Assembly (NCBI GenBank): GCA_003553625.1
Contig: PWEV01000187.1
Location: 1-41,867 of the forward strand
DNA length: 41,867 bases
Direction: 5' to 3'
DNA from: Halomonas sp.
Lineage (GTDB): Bacteria > Pseudomonadota > Gammaproteobacteria > Pseudomonadales > Halomonadaceae
Made by a program: the position numbers and the translations under genes. Below, one piece after another: positions 1 to 8,661 of the stretch (position 1 is the stretch's first letter; each line of letters starts with the position of its first letter). Below the pieces are notes generated by a model. It did not search any database. It had not been told where the DNA came from and saw nothing but the letters and a program-made list of their open reading frames with translations.

Positions 1-2
1 AG

Positions 3-125
3 CGCTACAGCCACCTGCATCCCTCTGCCCTCAGGGAGGCAGTCAACGGGCTGGAACCGGCACAAGATGGTCACGCTGGAGAGGTGATTCCCCTTTCAGC
101 CATCAGGAAGAAGGCGAAAGCTTAG
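3..125 (+). CDS. Tyrosine recombinase / phage integrase, C-terminal end (gene starts before the window)
   Basis: Only the last 40 codons are present. They read [14 protein letters not shown] and then a polar tail ending in KKAKA and a TAG stop. The RYSHL stretch matches the place in tyrosine recombinases where the catalytic tyrosine sits, in a (T/R)-x-Y-x-H-L context, so the Tyr at codon 2 is probably the nucleophile that forms the covalent DNA link. The gene runs toward, and stops 17 bp from, the 3' end of a tRNA-Arg gene. This is a classic position for the integrase of a genomic island or prophage inserted in a tRNA gene. The rest of the element would lie to the left of the window. XerC/XerD is less likely because the tail does not resemble theirs. 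With so few residues the family call is good but not certain. Confidence 0.72.
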   Translation, partial: RYSHLHPSALREAVNGLEPAQDGHAGEVIPLSAIRKKAKA

Positions 126-142
126 TGAAATCAGAGGATTGG

Positions 143-219
143 TGGCGCCCCCAGCACGATTCGAACGTGCGACCTTCCCCTTAGGAGGGGGACGCTCTAT
201 CCAGCTGAGCTATGGGGGC
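143..219 (-). tRNA. tRNA-Arg (anticodon CCT)
   Basis: On the minus strand a 77-nt cloverleaf is complete. The acceptor stem GCCCCCA pairs with TGGGGGC. The D-arm contains AGCTCAGCTGGATAGAGC. The anticodon stem TCCCC/GGGGA encloses loop CTCCTAA with anticodon CCT. The T-arm contains GTTCGAATC, and G plus an encoded CCA ends the gene. CCT reads the rare Arg codon AGG. The 3' end faces the recombinase fragment to the left, so the 3' half of this gene is the probable attachment core of an integrated element. The tRNA itself is intact. Confidence 0.97.
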
Positions 220-231
220 CAAGCGCTGCGC

Positions 232-260
232 ATTATAGGGAAACTCGCCCCCGAGTGAAA
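232..260 (-). promoter_or_regulatory. Sigma-70-type promoter of the tRNA-Arg gene
   Basis: Reading the minus strand, a perfect TATAAT (-10, positions 237-232) lies 12 bp before the mature tRNA start. A TTTCAC (-35, positions 260-255) lies exactly 17 bp further upstream. The -35 is only a partial match to TTGACA. Position and spacing fit a stable-RNA promoter. Confidence 0.6.
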
Positions 261-388
261 CCGCACGCAGTGAGGCGGGATGAGATAATGCTGCTGCGTT
301 ACCTTGCCGCACCGTGAACCGACGGCGTTCGTGGCGGGCCCCGGGGAGCGTATAGTAGACCCCGCTAATCACCGGCACGGATGTCCCC

Positions 389-1669
389 ATGCTCAAGCGC
401 ATGCTTCCTTTCCTTATTCTCGCTCTCGGCATTGCCGGCTTCATGGCGTTGCGCCTGACCCGGCCCGAGGCGCCACCCGCCGTCCCGGAAGAGCGCAGCT
501 GGCGGGTCGAGGCCCTTGTCGTCGACCATGCCGAGCATGTGCCGGTGCTGCCGCTGTTCGGCGAGCTGGTGGCGCCGGATCGGGTCAGCCTGGTGGCGCC
601 CGTTGCCGCCCGGGTGGCCGAGCGGCCGGTGCGTGACGGACAGCGGGTAAGCGAGGGCACGCTGCTGGTGGCCCTGGACGATGCCGACCTGCTGCCGCCT
701 CTGCGCCAGGCCGAGGCGGAGCTGGCCGACCTCGAGGCCCAGGTGGCGAACGAGCGCCTTCGCCATGACAACGACCGCCGTGCCTTGGAGCGTGAGAGAG
801 AGCTCCTGGCCAGCGCCAATCGCCAGCTGGAGCGCAACCGTTCCCTGGTGGAGCGCAACCTGACCTCCCAGGCCGACCTCGACACCGCCCGCGACGCCGT
901 GGCTCGGGCCCGGCTCAGCGTGACCACCCGCGAGAGCGCGATCGCCGAGCATCCATCGCGCCTGGCCAGCCTGGAGGCGCGGCTGGCCCGCGCCAGGGCA
1001 ACGCTCGAGATGGTGCAGCGCGACCGGGAGCGCGGGCGGGTGCTGGCGCCCTTCGACGGAGTGGTGAGCGGCGTGCAGGTAGCGCCGGGTGACCAGGTGG
1101 CGGCTCGGGCGTCGCTGCTCTCGCTCTATTCGGCCCAGGGGTTGGAACTGCGCGCGCGCGTGCCGCATCGCTTCCAGGCCGAGCTGGCGGCGAGCCTCGA
1201 TCGCGGCGAGACCCTGGCCGCCAGGGCCGAGGAGGGCGGCCAGCGCTTCGTGCTGTCCGGGCTGGCCGGCGACAGCGACCCCGCCGGCACCGAGGCGATC
1301 CTCACCCTCGACGGCGAAGCTTCCGGGCTGCGCCCGGGGGCGCTGGTGGCGGTGCTGCTGGAGCGCCCGACGGTGTCGGATGCCCTGGCGGTGCCCTTCG
1401 CCGCCCTGCACGGCAGCGACCTGCTCTACCGTATCGATGACGATTCGCGGCTCCAGCGCCTGCGGGTGGAGCGCCTGGGCGAGACACTGGGTCCGGACGG
1501 CGAGCGCTGGCTGCTGGTGCGTGCCGCTGGTGCGGTCGAGCGGCTGGCAGCCGGCGATAGGGTGATCGCCACCCATCTGCCCAACGCGATGCAGGGGCTG
1601 CGGGTCGAGGTCGCCGAGGATCAGGACGAGAATCTGACCGAAAACCTGGCCGAGGAGGCCGGCCAGTGA
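389..1669 (+). CDS. RND efflux periplasmic adaptor (membrane fusion protein, HlyD/AcrA family)
   Basis: This 426-residue protein is predicted to connect an inner-membrane RND pump to an outer-membrane channel. An N-terminal hydrophobic segment (about residues 5-22, without a lipobox Cys) anchors or exports it. It is followed by a biotinyl-lipoyl-like half domain (around residues 65-100, VAPVAARVAERPVRDGQRV), a long Arg/Glu/Leu-rich coiled-coil hairpin (about 105-215) and the second lipoyl half (APFDGVVSGVQVAPGDQV). Beta-barrel and membrane-proximal segments complete it. Its stop overlaps the start of the pump gene (GTGA), so the two are translationally coupled. A weak TATAGT at 351-356 is a possible -10. 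No outer-membrane channel gene is next to the pair, so a TolC-type partner must be encoded elsewhere. The substrate cannot be told from the sequence. Confidence 0.9.
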   Translation: MLKRMLPFLILALGIAGFMALRLTRPEAPPAVPEERSWRVEALVVDHAEHVPVLPLFGELVAPDRVSLVAPVAARVAERPVRDGQRVSEGTLLVALDDADLLPPLRQAEAELADLEAQVANERLRHDNDRRALERERELLASANRQLERNRSLVERNLTSQADLDTARDAVARARLSVTTRESAIAEHPSRLASLEARLARARATLEMVQRDRERGRVLAPFDGVVSGVQVAPGDQVAARASLLSLYSAQGLELRARVPHRFQAELAASLDRGETLAARAEEGGQRFVLSGLAGDSDPAGTEAILTLDGEASGLRPGALVAVLLERPTVSDALAVPFAALHGSDLLYRIDDDSRLQRLRVERLGETLGPDGERWLLVRAAGAVERLAAGDRVIATHLPNAMQGLRVEVAEDQDENLTENLAEEAGQ

Positions 1670-4600
1670 GGCGTCGCGGCGGGGTGATCGGCTTCTTCGT
1701 CCATCACAAGGTGGCCGCCAACCTGGTGATGCTGGTGATGCTGCTGGGCGGCGCGCTGGGTATCGCCCGCATGAACATCCAGTTCTTCCCCAGCTTCGCC
1801 CTGGACGTGGTCAGCGTGCGGGTTGTGTGGAGCGGCGCCTCCGCCGAGGACATCGAGCAGGGCATTACCAACCCGCTTGAGCAGCGCCTGCGCAGCCTCG
1901 ATGGGCTCAAGCGCATGACTTCCACCTCGGCCCAGGGTATCGCCAACATCACCCTGGAGTTCCAGGAGGGCAGCGACCCGGTGCTGGCGCTGGACGACGT
2001 GCGCCAGCAGGTTGACAGCTTCACCAACCTGCCGGCAGACGCCGAGACGCCGGAGGTGTCGCGGCTGGCTCGCTATGAACCGGTGGCGCGGCTGCTGGTG
2101 CACGGCGATCTGGACCCCCACGAACTGCGCCAGCTGGCCCAGCGCTTCGAGGACGAGCTGCTGTTTGCCGGCATCGACCGGGTGGAGACCAGCGGCCTGC
2201 CGGCGCAGCAGATCAGCATCGAAGTGCCGGCGGAGCGCCTGCAGGGTCTGGGGATGTCGCTGGGTGATATTGCCGACCGGGTCCAGGAGATGTCCCGGGA
2301 CCTGCCGGCGGGGCTGCTGGGCCAGCGCGACAGCGCCCGGGAGCTGCGTTCCCTGCAGCAGCGTCGCGATGCCCTGGGCTTCGAGGATCTGCCGATCCTC
2401 AGCGGGGACCGGGTGCAGCTGCGTCTTGGCGACATCGCCACCGTTCGCCAGGAACCAAGGGATGGTCATGTTGAGCTCGCCTATCGGGGGCGCCCGGCGG
2501 CGGAGCTGGTGCTGCAGCGCGCCGAGGCGGGCAACTCCCTGGCCGCTGCCCGGGTGCTGGACGGCTGGCTCGAGGAGGTGCGCCCGACCCTGCCGCCCAG
2601 CGTCGAGCTCGAGGTCTTCGATGAGTCCTGGCAGCTGATCGATGACCGCATCTCGCTGCTGCTGGTCAACGGTGCCGGCGGTCTCCTGCTGGTCATGATC
2701 CTGCTCTATTTCTTCCTGCCGGCGCGGGTGGCCCTCTGGGTGGCCATCGGCATTCCCACCGCCTTCATGGCGGCGCTGGGGGTGTTCTGGGGCATCGGCG
2801 GCTCTATCAACATGATGTCGCTGTTCGCGCTGATCATGGCGCTGGGGGTGATCGTCGACGACGCCATCGTGGTGGGGGAGGACGCCGACGCCCACTACCG
2901 TGCGGGTGAGGCGCCGCGCCATGCCTCGGCGGGCGCGGCGAGGCGCATGCTGTGGCCGGTGGTGGCCTCCTCACTGACCACGGTGGCGGCCTTCATGCCG
3001 CTGCTCATGGTGGGCGGTGTGATCGGCAATATTCTCGGCGATATCCCGGTGATCATGATCTGCGTGCTCATCGCCTCGCTGCTGGAGTGCTTCGTGGTGC
3101 TGCCGGCCCACCTGCGCAACGCCTTCGTGCCCGGCAAGGAGAAGGCGCGACGTCCGAGGGGCATCGCCCGGCTGAGGGAGGGCTTCGAGGCGCGTTTCGA
3201 CGCCTTTCGTCACGGCCCCTTCCGGCGCTTCTCTGCGCTGACCCTGCGCCACCGCGGCGCCACTGTGGCCGGCGCCCTGGCGGTCACCCTGGTCACCGCG
3301 GGGCTGCTGGCCGGCGGTCGGCTCGGTTTCAACTTCTTCCCGTCCCCGGAGTCCAGCGTGGTCTATGCCAACGCCAGCTTCGTGGCCGGCACCGATCGGG
3401 CCAAGGTGGCCGAGTTTGTCGACCATCTTCAGGCGACCCTGGAGGAGACCGACAGTGCCCTGGGCGGTGGCCTTGTCAGGGTGGCGGTATCGCGCTATGG
3501 CACCACCCAGGAGGGGGGCTCTCCCGGGCGCAGCGCCGACGAGGTGGGCTCGCTGATGATCGAGCTGATCTCGCCGGATCACCGCGAGGTGCGCAACACC
3601 GCCTTCATCCGCGCCTGGCGGGAGCGCATTCGCGAGCCCGCCGGCCTGGATGCGCTGAACATCAACGAGCGCGCCGCCGGTCCGCCGGGGCGCGACGTCA
3701 ACGTGCGCCTCATCGGCGAGGATGCCCTCGAGCTGCGCCTGGCCGCCGACACCCTGGCCCAGGCGATGTCGGGACTCTCCGGGGTGCTCGATACCGAGGA
3801 CGACATGCCCTGGGGCCGCGAGCAGCTGGTCTACCGGGTCAACGCCTTCGGCGAGGCGCTGGGCCTGACCACCGGCGAGCTGGGCCGCCAGCTGCGCACC
3901 GCCTTCGACGGCCAGGTGGTTCAGATCCATCAGTCGGGCGCCGACGAGATCGAGGTGCGTGTTCAGCTGCCGCGGGAACAGCGCGAGCGCCTCGCCACGC
4001 TCTCGGGTATTGCGGTGAGCCTGCCGGACGGTCGCCAGGTGCCGCTGAGCCAGGTGATGGACCTCGACCACCGCCAGGGCTTCGAGGCGCTGCGCCACGC
4101 CGACGGCCAGCTGGCGGTGGAGGTGACCGCGGAACTCGATACCGCGGTGACCTCGGCGGAGCAGGTGCTGGAGAGCCTCTCGGCGGAGCTGTTGCCGGCC
4201 CTGGCTCGCGACCACCACCTGCACTACAGCTTCGAGGGGCGTGCCGCGGACCAGCGCGAGACCCTGGCCGACATGCGCATGGGCCTGCTGGTGGGGGTCG
4301 CGTTGATGTACGGGGTACTGACCTGGGTGTTCGCCTCCTGGAGCCTGCCGCTGATCGTGATGGCGATCATCCCCTTCTCGCTGGTGGGCGCGCTGCTGGG
4401 CCACTGGGCGCTGGGCATCGACCTGACGATCCTCTCGCTGTTTGGCCTGTTCGGCCTCTCCGGCATCGTGGTCAACAACGCGATCATCCTGGTGAGCTTC
4501 TATCGCGAGCAGCGCGAGCGGGGGCTCGCCATCGACGAGGCGCTCAACGAGGCGGTGGTGCAGCGGGTGAGGGCGGTGCTGCTCACCTCCCTGACTACCA

Positions 4601-4794
4601 TCGGCGGCCTCCTGCCGCTGCTCTTCGAGACCTCGCTGCAGGCGCAATTCCTGATCCCCATGGCCACCTCCATCGCCTTCGGCCTCGGCGGCTCGACATT
4701 TCTGGTGCTGCTGGTCACGCCGGCGCTGCTCTCCTGGCTGGAGCACGGCCGCGAGCGGCTGGCGCGGCGGCGGGCCGGAGAGGCGGCTACCTAG
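1666..4794 (+). CDS. RND-family efflux pump, inner-membrane transporter (AcrB/MexF-like)
   Basis: This 1042-residue protein is the normal size for a resistance-nodulation-division pump. It is expected to be a proton antiporter that works as a trimer. Visible features are an N-terminal transmembrane helix (about 12-32), a large periplasmic porter loop, a bundle of helices around 330-480, a second periplasmic loop, and the C-terminal helix bundle (about 865-1030) that repeats the first. The TM4 acidic pair needed for proton relay is present in VIVDDAIV (Asp398, Asp399). The conserved PAF-like NPLEQRLRSLDGLKRMTS region of the porter domain is also seen near the N-terminus. Translation starts at a GTG whose last two bases are part of the upstream adaptor stop. 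Substrate unknown. It may be closer to the acriflavine-type subgroup than to heavy-metal pumps. Confidence 0.95.
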   Translation: MRRRGGVIGFFVHHKVAANLVMLVMLLGGALGIARMNIQFFPSFALDVVSVRVVWSGASAEDIEQGITNPLEQRLRSLDGLKRMTSTSAQGIANITLEFQEGSDPVLALDDVRQQVDSFTNLPADAETPEVSRLARYEPVARLLVHGDLDPHELRQLAQRFEDELLFAGIDRVETSGLPAQQISIEVPAERLQGLGMSLGDIADRVQEMSRDLPAGLLGQRDSARELRSLQQRRDALGFEDLPILSGDRVQLRLGDIATVRQEPRDGHVELAYRGRPAAELVLQRAEAGNSLAAARVLDGWLEEVRPTLPPSVELEVFDESWQLIDDRISLLLVNGAGGLLLVMILLYFFLPARVALWVAIGIPTAFMAALGVFWGIGGSINMMSLFALIMALGVIVDDAIVVGEDADAHYRAGEAPRHASAGAARRMLWPVVASSLTTVAAFMPLLMVGGVIGNILGDIPVIMICVLIASLLECFVVLPAHLRNAFVPGKEKARRPRGIARLREGFEARFDAFRHGPFRRFSALTLRHRGATVAGALAVTLVTAGLLAGGRLGFNFFPSPESSVVYANASFVAGTDRAKVAEFVDHLQATLEETDSALGGGLVRVAVSRYGTTQEGGSPGRSADEVGSLMIELISPDHREVRNTAFIRAWRERIREPAGLDALNINERAAGPPGRDVNVRLIGEDALELRLAADTLAQAMSGLSGVLDTEDDMPWGREQLVYRVNAFGEALGLTTGELGRQLRTAFDGQVVQIHQSGADEIEVRVQLPREQRERLATLSGIAVSLPDGRQVPLSQVMDLDHRQGFEALRHADGQLAVEVTAELDTAVTSAEQVLESLSAELLPALARDHHLHYSFEGRAADQRETLADMRMGLLVGVALMYGVLTWVFASWSLPLIVMAIIPFSLVGALLGHWALGIDLTILSLFGLFGLSGIVVNNAIILVSFYREQRERGLAIDEALNEAVVQRVRAVLLTSLTTIGGLLPLLFETSLQAQFLIPMATSIAFGLGGSTFLVLLVTPALLSWLEHGRERLARRRAGEAAT

Positions 4795-4955
4795 CGCGCC
4801 AGATGCCGGGGGCAAGCCGAAGAGGGGGTCTGAGGACCAAGGATGGCCGAAGTAGCGTACAGGGATGTATTCGTAGCGCCCCCTCGAAGGCTTGTCGACG
4901 GCAGAGCGACAACAGAAGTAGGCTGAGGCGAATGCAATAGCGAGAGGGTCAGACA
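4795..4955. other. Intergenic segment, possible dispersed intergenic repeat
   Basis: This 161-bp gap between the pump and the amidase has no convincing coding potential. The central part (about 4825-4935, containing GGACCAAGGATGG, ACAGGGATGTATT and CTCGAAGGCTTGTCG) resembles intergenic repeat sequences that I associate from memory with Halomonas genomes. Only one copy lies in this window, so the repeat status cannot be shown here. The last bases (GAGAGGGTCAGACA) provide the ribosome binding site of the amidase. Confidence 0.25.
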
Positions 4956-6461
4956 ATGGACGTTCGTGACTATCACGCCCATGACGGACTGGGGCTGGCG
5001 ACGCTGATCCGCTCGGGTGAGGTGAGCCGAGAAGAGGTATTCGACGCCGCCTGCGCGGCCATCGAGGCGCAGGATCCCGGGCTGGGGGCGGTGGTGCGTA
5101 CCCGCTTCGATCAGGCCCGCGAGGAGGGGCGAAGCGTCGATCCGGCCGCTCCCTTCGCCGGCGTGCCCACCCTGACCAAGGACCTGCTGATGGCCATCGG
5201 CGGCGAGCCGCTGGCCTTCGGCAGCGCTGCCCTGGCGGCGTGGCGTGCCCCCGAGGACGCCAGCCTGGTGCGGCGTGTGCGCGAGGCGGGTCTCTCGATC
5301 CTCGGCCAGACCGCTACCCCGGAGCTGGGGCTGATGGGCATCACCGAGCCCCGTGCCTTTCCCCACCCGGTGAACCCCTGGGCGCCCGAGCACTCCCCTG
5401 GCGGCTCCAGCGGTGGCTCCGCGGCGGCGGTGGCCGGCGGCCTGGTGCCTCTGGCCATGGCCGGCGACGGCGGCGGCTCGATCCGCATCCCGGCCAGCCA
5501 CTGCGGGCTGTTCGGCCTCAAGCCCTCCCGCGGGCGGGTGCCCCTGGGCCCCATGTTCGGGGAGGTGTGGCAGGGAGCGGTGGTGGAGCATGCCCTGACC
5601 CGCAGCGTGCGTGACAGCGCCGCTCTTCTCGATGCCATCAACGGCATGGACGAGGGGAGCCCCTGGCCGCTGCCCAGGGAAGACGGCTTTCTGGACGCGC
5701 TATCTCATCCGCGGGAAGGTCTGCGGGTGGCGGTGTCGCTGGGAAGCCCCCTCAGCGCCCCCCTGGGCACCCGGCTCGACCCCGAGGTGCGCCTGGCGGT
5801 GGAGCAGGCCGCCAGGCGCCTCGAGGGCCTGGGCCACCACGTGGAGTGGGCCGATCCGCCGGTAGACGGTTCAGCCCTCGCCGACAGCTATCTCACCCTC
5901 TACCTGGGTCACCTGGCGGCGGATCTCGCCTGGGTCAGCGAGCAGACCGACGTGCCGGTGTCGAAACTCGACATCGAGCCCGCCACCCGTGCCATCGGCC
6001 GCCTGGGGCGCTGCCTGCCGGCGGCGGACTATGAGGCCGCAAAACGCCACTGGAACCGGGTGGCCCGCGACATGGCCGCCTTCCACCGTTCCTTCGACGT
6101 GCTGTTGATGCCGGTGGCCGCCACCCCGGCGCCGCGCCGCGGTGAACTCTACCCGACGCCCGCCCGGGAACGGCTGATGGCGCTGCTGGCGATTCCCGGC
6201 GCCCCGCACCTGGCACTGAAGGCCGGCATGCTCAAGCGCCTGGCCGCCGACTCCCTGCGCATGACCCCCTTCACCCAGCTGGCCAACCTCACCGGCCAAC
6301 CGGCCATGTCGCTGCCGCTGCATGTCACGCCCGAGGGGCTGCCGGTGGGCGTACAGGTGCTCGGCCCCATGGCCGACGAGCGACGCCTGCTGGGCCTGGC
6401 CGCCCAGTTGGAGGCCGAAGTGGACTGGGGCCGCCACCTGCCGCGACCGCCAAGCCGTTAA
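4956..6461 (+). CDS. Amidase-signature family enzyme
   Basis: This 501-residue hydrolase cleaves a carboxamide or related C-N bond. The full Ser-cisSer-Lys triad of the amidase signature family is visible: Lys75 in TLTKDLL, Ser151 in the loop SPGGSSGGSAAAVAGG, and nucleophile Ser175 in GDGGGSIRIPAS, with the usual 24-residue gap between the serines. Length is normal for stand-alone family members. It is not part of the guanidine operon, and its C-terminal part lacks the extra allophanate hydrolase domain found in the gene at 28751. The substrate is not predictable. GatA is unlikely because gatB and gatC are absent. The gene stands alone between the RND pair and cmoM, with an intact start and a nearby GAGAGG ribosome binding site. 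Confidence 0.85.
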   Translation: MDVRDYHAHDGLGLATLIRSGEVSREEVFDAACAAIEAQDPGLGAVVRTRFDQAREEGRSVDPAAPFAGVPTLTKDLLMAIGGEPLAFGSAALAAWRAPEDASLVRRVREAGLSILGQTATPELGLMGITEPRAFPHPVNPWAPEHSPGGSSGGSAAAVAGGLVPLAMAGDGGGSIRIPASHCGLFGLKPSRGRVPLGPMFGEVWQGAVVEHALTRSVRDSAALLDAINGMDEGSPWPLPREDGFLDALSHPREGLRVAVSLGSPLSAPLGTRLDPEVRLAVEQAARRLEGLGHHVEWADPPVDGSALADSYLTLYLGHLAADLAWVSEQTDVPVSKLDIEPATRAIGRLGRCLPAADYEAAKRHWNRVARDMAAFHRSFDVLLMPVAATPAPRRGELYPTPARERLMALLAIPGAPHLALKAGMLKRLAADSLRMTPFTQLANLTGQPAMSLPLHVTPEGLPVGVQVLGPMADERRLLGLAAQLEAEVDWGRHLPRPPSR

Positions 6462-6472
6462 GTTCAGGTAGA

Positions 6473-7351
6473 ATGCCCGCCGACTTCGCCAACGTGTGCC
6501 CCATGCCCAAGCCCCCCGATACCCCGATGCCCTCGCCGCCCTCTGTTTCTCCCCTGTCCGCTGCGGGTGATCGCCACTTCGACGGCCTGGCCGAGAAGTT
6601 TGCCGAGAGCCTCTACGGTGGCGCGCGCGGCGAGCTGCGTCTGGCGCTGCTCGACCGCCTGCTGCCGGAGATGCTTGCGCTGCATGGCCAACCGCTGCTC
6701 GACGTGGGCGGCGGCCTCGGTCAGCTGGCCGGGTGGTTTGCGGGGCGCGGACACGCCGTGACTCTGGTCGAGCCCTCCGGCGAGATGCTGGCGCGGGCCC
6801 GTGCGTCCCTCGAGGGGCGTGAGATTGTCTTCCTGCAGGCCCCGCTGCAGTCGCTATCCGACTGCGCGCCCGGCCCCTGGCCGCTGATCGCCTGCCACGC
6901 GGGGCTGGAGTGGCTTGCCGACCCCCGCGCCGCCCTGGCGGCCCTGGCCGCTCAGCTGGCGCCGGGCGGACAGCTCTCGCTGATGGTCTTCAACCGCGAC
7001 GCCCTGCGCTTTTCCAACGTGGTGAAGGGCAACCTGGAGAAGGCCCTGGCCGACCGTCTGGAGGGGAAGGGACTGCGACGGCGGCTGACGCCGATCTCGC
7101 CGCTCACCCACGCCCAGGTGGTCGAATGGAGCGCCGAGCTGGGTCTGGAGGTTCGTGCCGTGGCGGGGGTGCGGATCTTCAACGACTACCTGCGCCGGCC
7201 TCCCGAGAGCGATGCCGACCGTGAGACGCTGCTGGAGCTCGAGTGGCGCTACTGCCGGTTCGACCCCCACTGGCGCCTGGGTCGCTACCTGCTCTACACC
7301 CTGGTGCGCCCCGATTCCTCCACCCCATCGGCCGAGGAGCCCGCGACATGA
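6473..7351 (+). CDS. cmoM: tRNA 5-carboxymethoxyuridine methyltransferase CmoM (SmtA-like)
   Basis: This SAM-dependent methyltransferase is predicted to methylate cmo5U34 in tRNA to its methyl ester mcmo5U, the last step of the wobble modification whose earlier steps are done by CmoA and CmoB (also in this window). Family hallmarks are DRHFDGLAEKFAESLYGGARGELRLALL near the N-terminus (compare DRNFDDIAEKF in Escherichia coli), the SAM-binding LLDVGGGLGQLAGW, CHAGLEWLADPR, LSLMVFNRDALRFSNVVKGN, and the C-terminal VRIFNDYLR and ELEWRYCRFDP blocks. The N-terminus before DRHFD carries about 30 extra Pro-rich residues. The Met codons at 6503 and about 6527 are alternative starts, and the ribosome binding site does not decide. 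The stop overlaps the rsmC start. Confidence 0.86.
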   Translation: MPADFANVCPMPKPPDTPMPSPPSVSPLSAAGDRHFDGLAEKFAESLYGGARGELRLALLDRLLPEMLALHGQPLLDVGGGLGQLAGWFAGRGHAVTLVEPSGEMLARARASLEGREIVFLQAPLQSLSDCAPGPWPLIACHAGLEWLADPRAALAALAAQLAPGGQLSLMVFNRDALRFSNVVKGNLEKALADRLEGKGLRRRLTPISPLTHAQVVEWSAELGLEVRAVAGVRIFNDYLRRPPESDADRETLLELEWRYCRFDPHWRLGRYLLYTLVRPDSSTPSAEEPAT

Positions 7352-8406
7352 ACGCCGAGACGATCCGTTCCTCGACCCTTCGCGCCGAGACCCCGGCGTG
7401 CCAGCTGCTGGAACGTCAGGGCCTCGACTACCGCGGCTGGTGGTGGGTGGCGCCGCCGCGAGACACCTGGCTCGAGGCGGGGCAGGGCACGGCGGTTAGC
7501 GCCGATCTCGGGGTGCGCGCCGCCTGGCTGGCCGCCGGCCGGCCGGCGATCTCGCCCTTCGCGGCGCTGCCGGTGCAAGCAGGGGGCGCGCCTCCCGGAG
7601 CCGTGCTGTTCTGGCCCAAGAGCCACGCCCTGGGGGAGTGGTGGCTGCTGTGGCTGTGCGCCATTCTGCCCGAGGGCACGCCGCTTCAGCTGGTGGGGGA
7701 GAACCAGGGCGGCGTCAGGCGCGTGCTCAAGGTGTTGGCCGCATTGGGACTCGGCTGTCGCAAGCGCGACAGCGCGCGTCGCTGTTCGCTGTTCGAGACG
7801 CGGCTTGCGCGGGTGGGGATCGACCCGGACGCCGCCTGGACCACCTTCGAGACTGACCCCGGGGATGGGCCACTCACGCTGACCAGCCACCCCGGGGTGT
7901 TCGGCCACGGCAAGCTCGACGCCGGCACGCTTCTGCTGCTGGAGACGCTGCCCGGCGTGCTGCCGACAGCGGAGGGCGACGTTCTGGAAGATGTTCTGGA
8001 CATGGGCTGCGGCGACGGCATCCTGGCCGCCTGGCTGGCGCGGCGGGGCGCGCGGGTCACGGCGGTGGACGTCAACGCCTTCGCGGTGGAGGCCTCTCGC
8101 CGCACGCTTGCCGCCAACGACCTGGTCGGTGAGGCGCTGGAAAGCGATGTCTATTCGGCCCTGGATGGTCGGACCTTTGCCGCCATCGTCAGCAATCCTC
8201 CCTTCCATCAGGAGCGCGCGGTCGACTATGGCCCGGCGGCACGGCTGATCCTCGAGGCCCCGGATCACCTCGAGGCCGGCGGGCAGCTGATCATCGTGGC
8301 CAACGCCTTCCTGCCCTATCCGGACCTGCTGGAGCGGGCCTTCGGCGGCTTCGAGATCCTCGCCGACGACCGGCGGTTCCGGGTCTATCGGGCGATCAGG
8401 GGCTGA
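7348..8406 (+). CDS. rsmC: 16S rRNA (guanine-1207 N2)-methyltransferase RsmC
   Basis: The 352-residue product is the expected size for RsmC, which methylates G1207 of 16S rRNA in the assembled 30S subunit. It has the two-domain layout: a degenerate N-terminal methyltransferase fold with LFWPKSHALGEWWLLWL and VGENQGGVRRVLK, and an active C-terminal domain. The latter has HPGVFGHGKLDAGTLLLLETLP, the SAM loop LDMGCGDGILAAWLA (about residue 218 on) and the catalytic SNPPFHQ (about 282). The end, LIIVANAFLPYPDLLERAFG followed by RFRVYRAI, closely follows the Escherichia coli protein. The start is the ATG at 7348, inside the cmoM stop (ATGA). The open frame extends further upstream, but those residues overlap cmoM and do not fit the family. 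Confidence 0.93.
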   Translation: MNAETIRSSTLRAETPACQLLERQGLDYRGWWWVAPPRDTWLEAGQGTAVSADLGVRAAWLAAGRPAISPFAALPVQAGGAPPGAVLFWPKSHALGEWWLLWLCAILPEGTPLQLVGENQGGVRRVLKVLAALGLGCRKRDSARRCSLFETRLARVGIDPDAAWTTFETDPGDGPLTLTSHPGVFGHGKLDAGTLLLLETLPGVLPTAEGDVLEDVLDMGCGDGILAAWLARRGARVTAVDVNAFAVEASRRTLAANDLVGEALESDVYSALDGRTFAAIVSNPPFHQERAVDYGPAARLILEAPDHLEAGGQLIIVANAFLPYPDLLERAFGGFEILADDRRFRVYRAIRG

Positions 8407-8661
8407 TCAGGCGACGCGCTCGTGGTGCTGCGTCATGTCGCCACGGCCGGCAAGTAGGCCTTCAACGGCGATGTCCTCATCGAGCTCATCCCAGTGCAGG
8501 CCCTTGCCGGAATAGCTGATGCGGCACTGGTCCCTTTCGGCAGGGCTGGCGTGCAGGAGCCGCGGAAACCACGCCAGCGGGATTCCGAGCGTCCTGCCGT
8601 CATCCAGCTCGACCCACATGGTGTAGTCGTCAAAGCTGACGGTCTTGGCGGAAATGCTCAT
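8407..8661 (-). CDS. DUF2442 family protein
   Basis: The 84-residue product begins MSISAKTVSFDDYTMWVELDD and has the DUF2442 core: DGRTLGIPLAWFPRLLHA, a Tyr-Ser-Gly-Lys-Gly turn, LHWDELDEDIAVEGLLAG. The family is small, of unknown biochemical role. It is frequently found beside DUF4160 genes, and the pair has been suggested to act as a toxin-antitoxin-like module; that is association, not proof. Here its start lies inside the 3' end of a DUF4160 gene that is broken by a stop codon. The longer frame open to 8892 is not used as the start because its upstream residues come from the DUF4160 gene in the wrong frame. The stop codon abuts the rsmC stop with no spacer (TGATCA). Confidence 0.85.
   Translation of the reverse strand: MSISAKTVSFDDYTMWVELDDGRTLGIPLAWFPRLLHASPAERDQCRISYSGKGLHWDELDEDIAVEGLLAGRGDMTQHHERVA

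Noticed and set aside
4956..6461. Amidase at 4956 as a second allophanate hydrolase or GatA
   Set aside because: It lacks the C-terminal AtzF domain, is far from the guanidine operon, and has no gatB or gatC neighbours.
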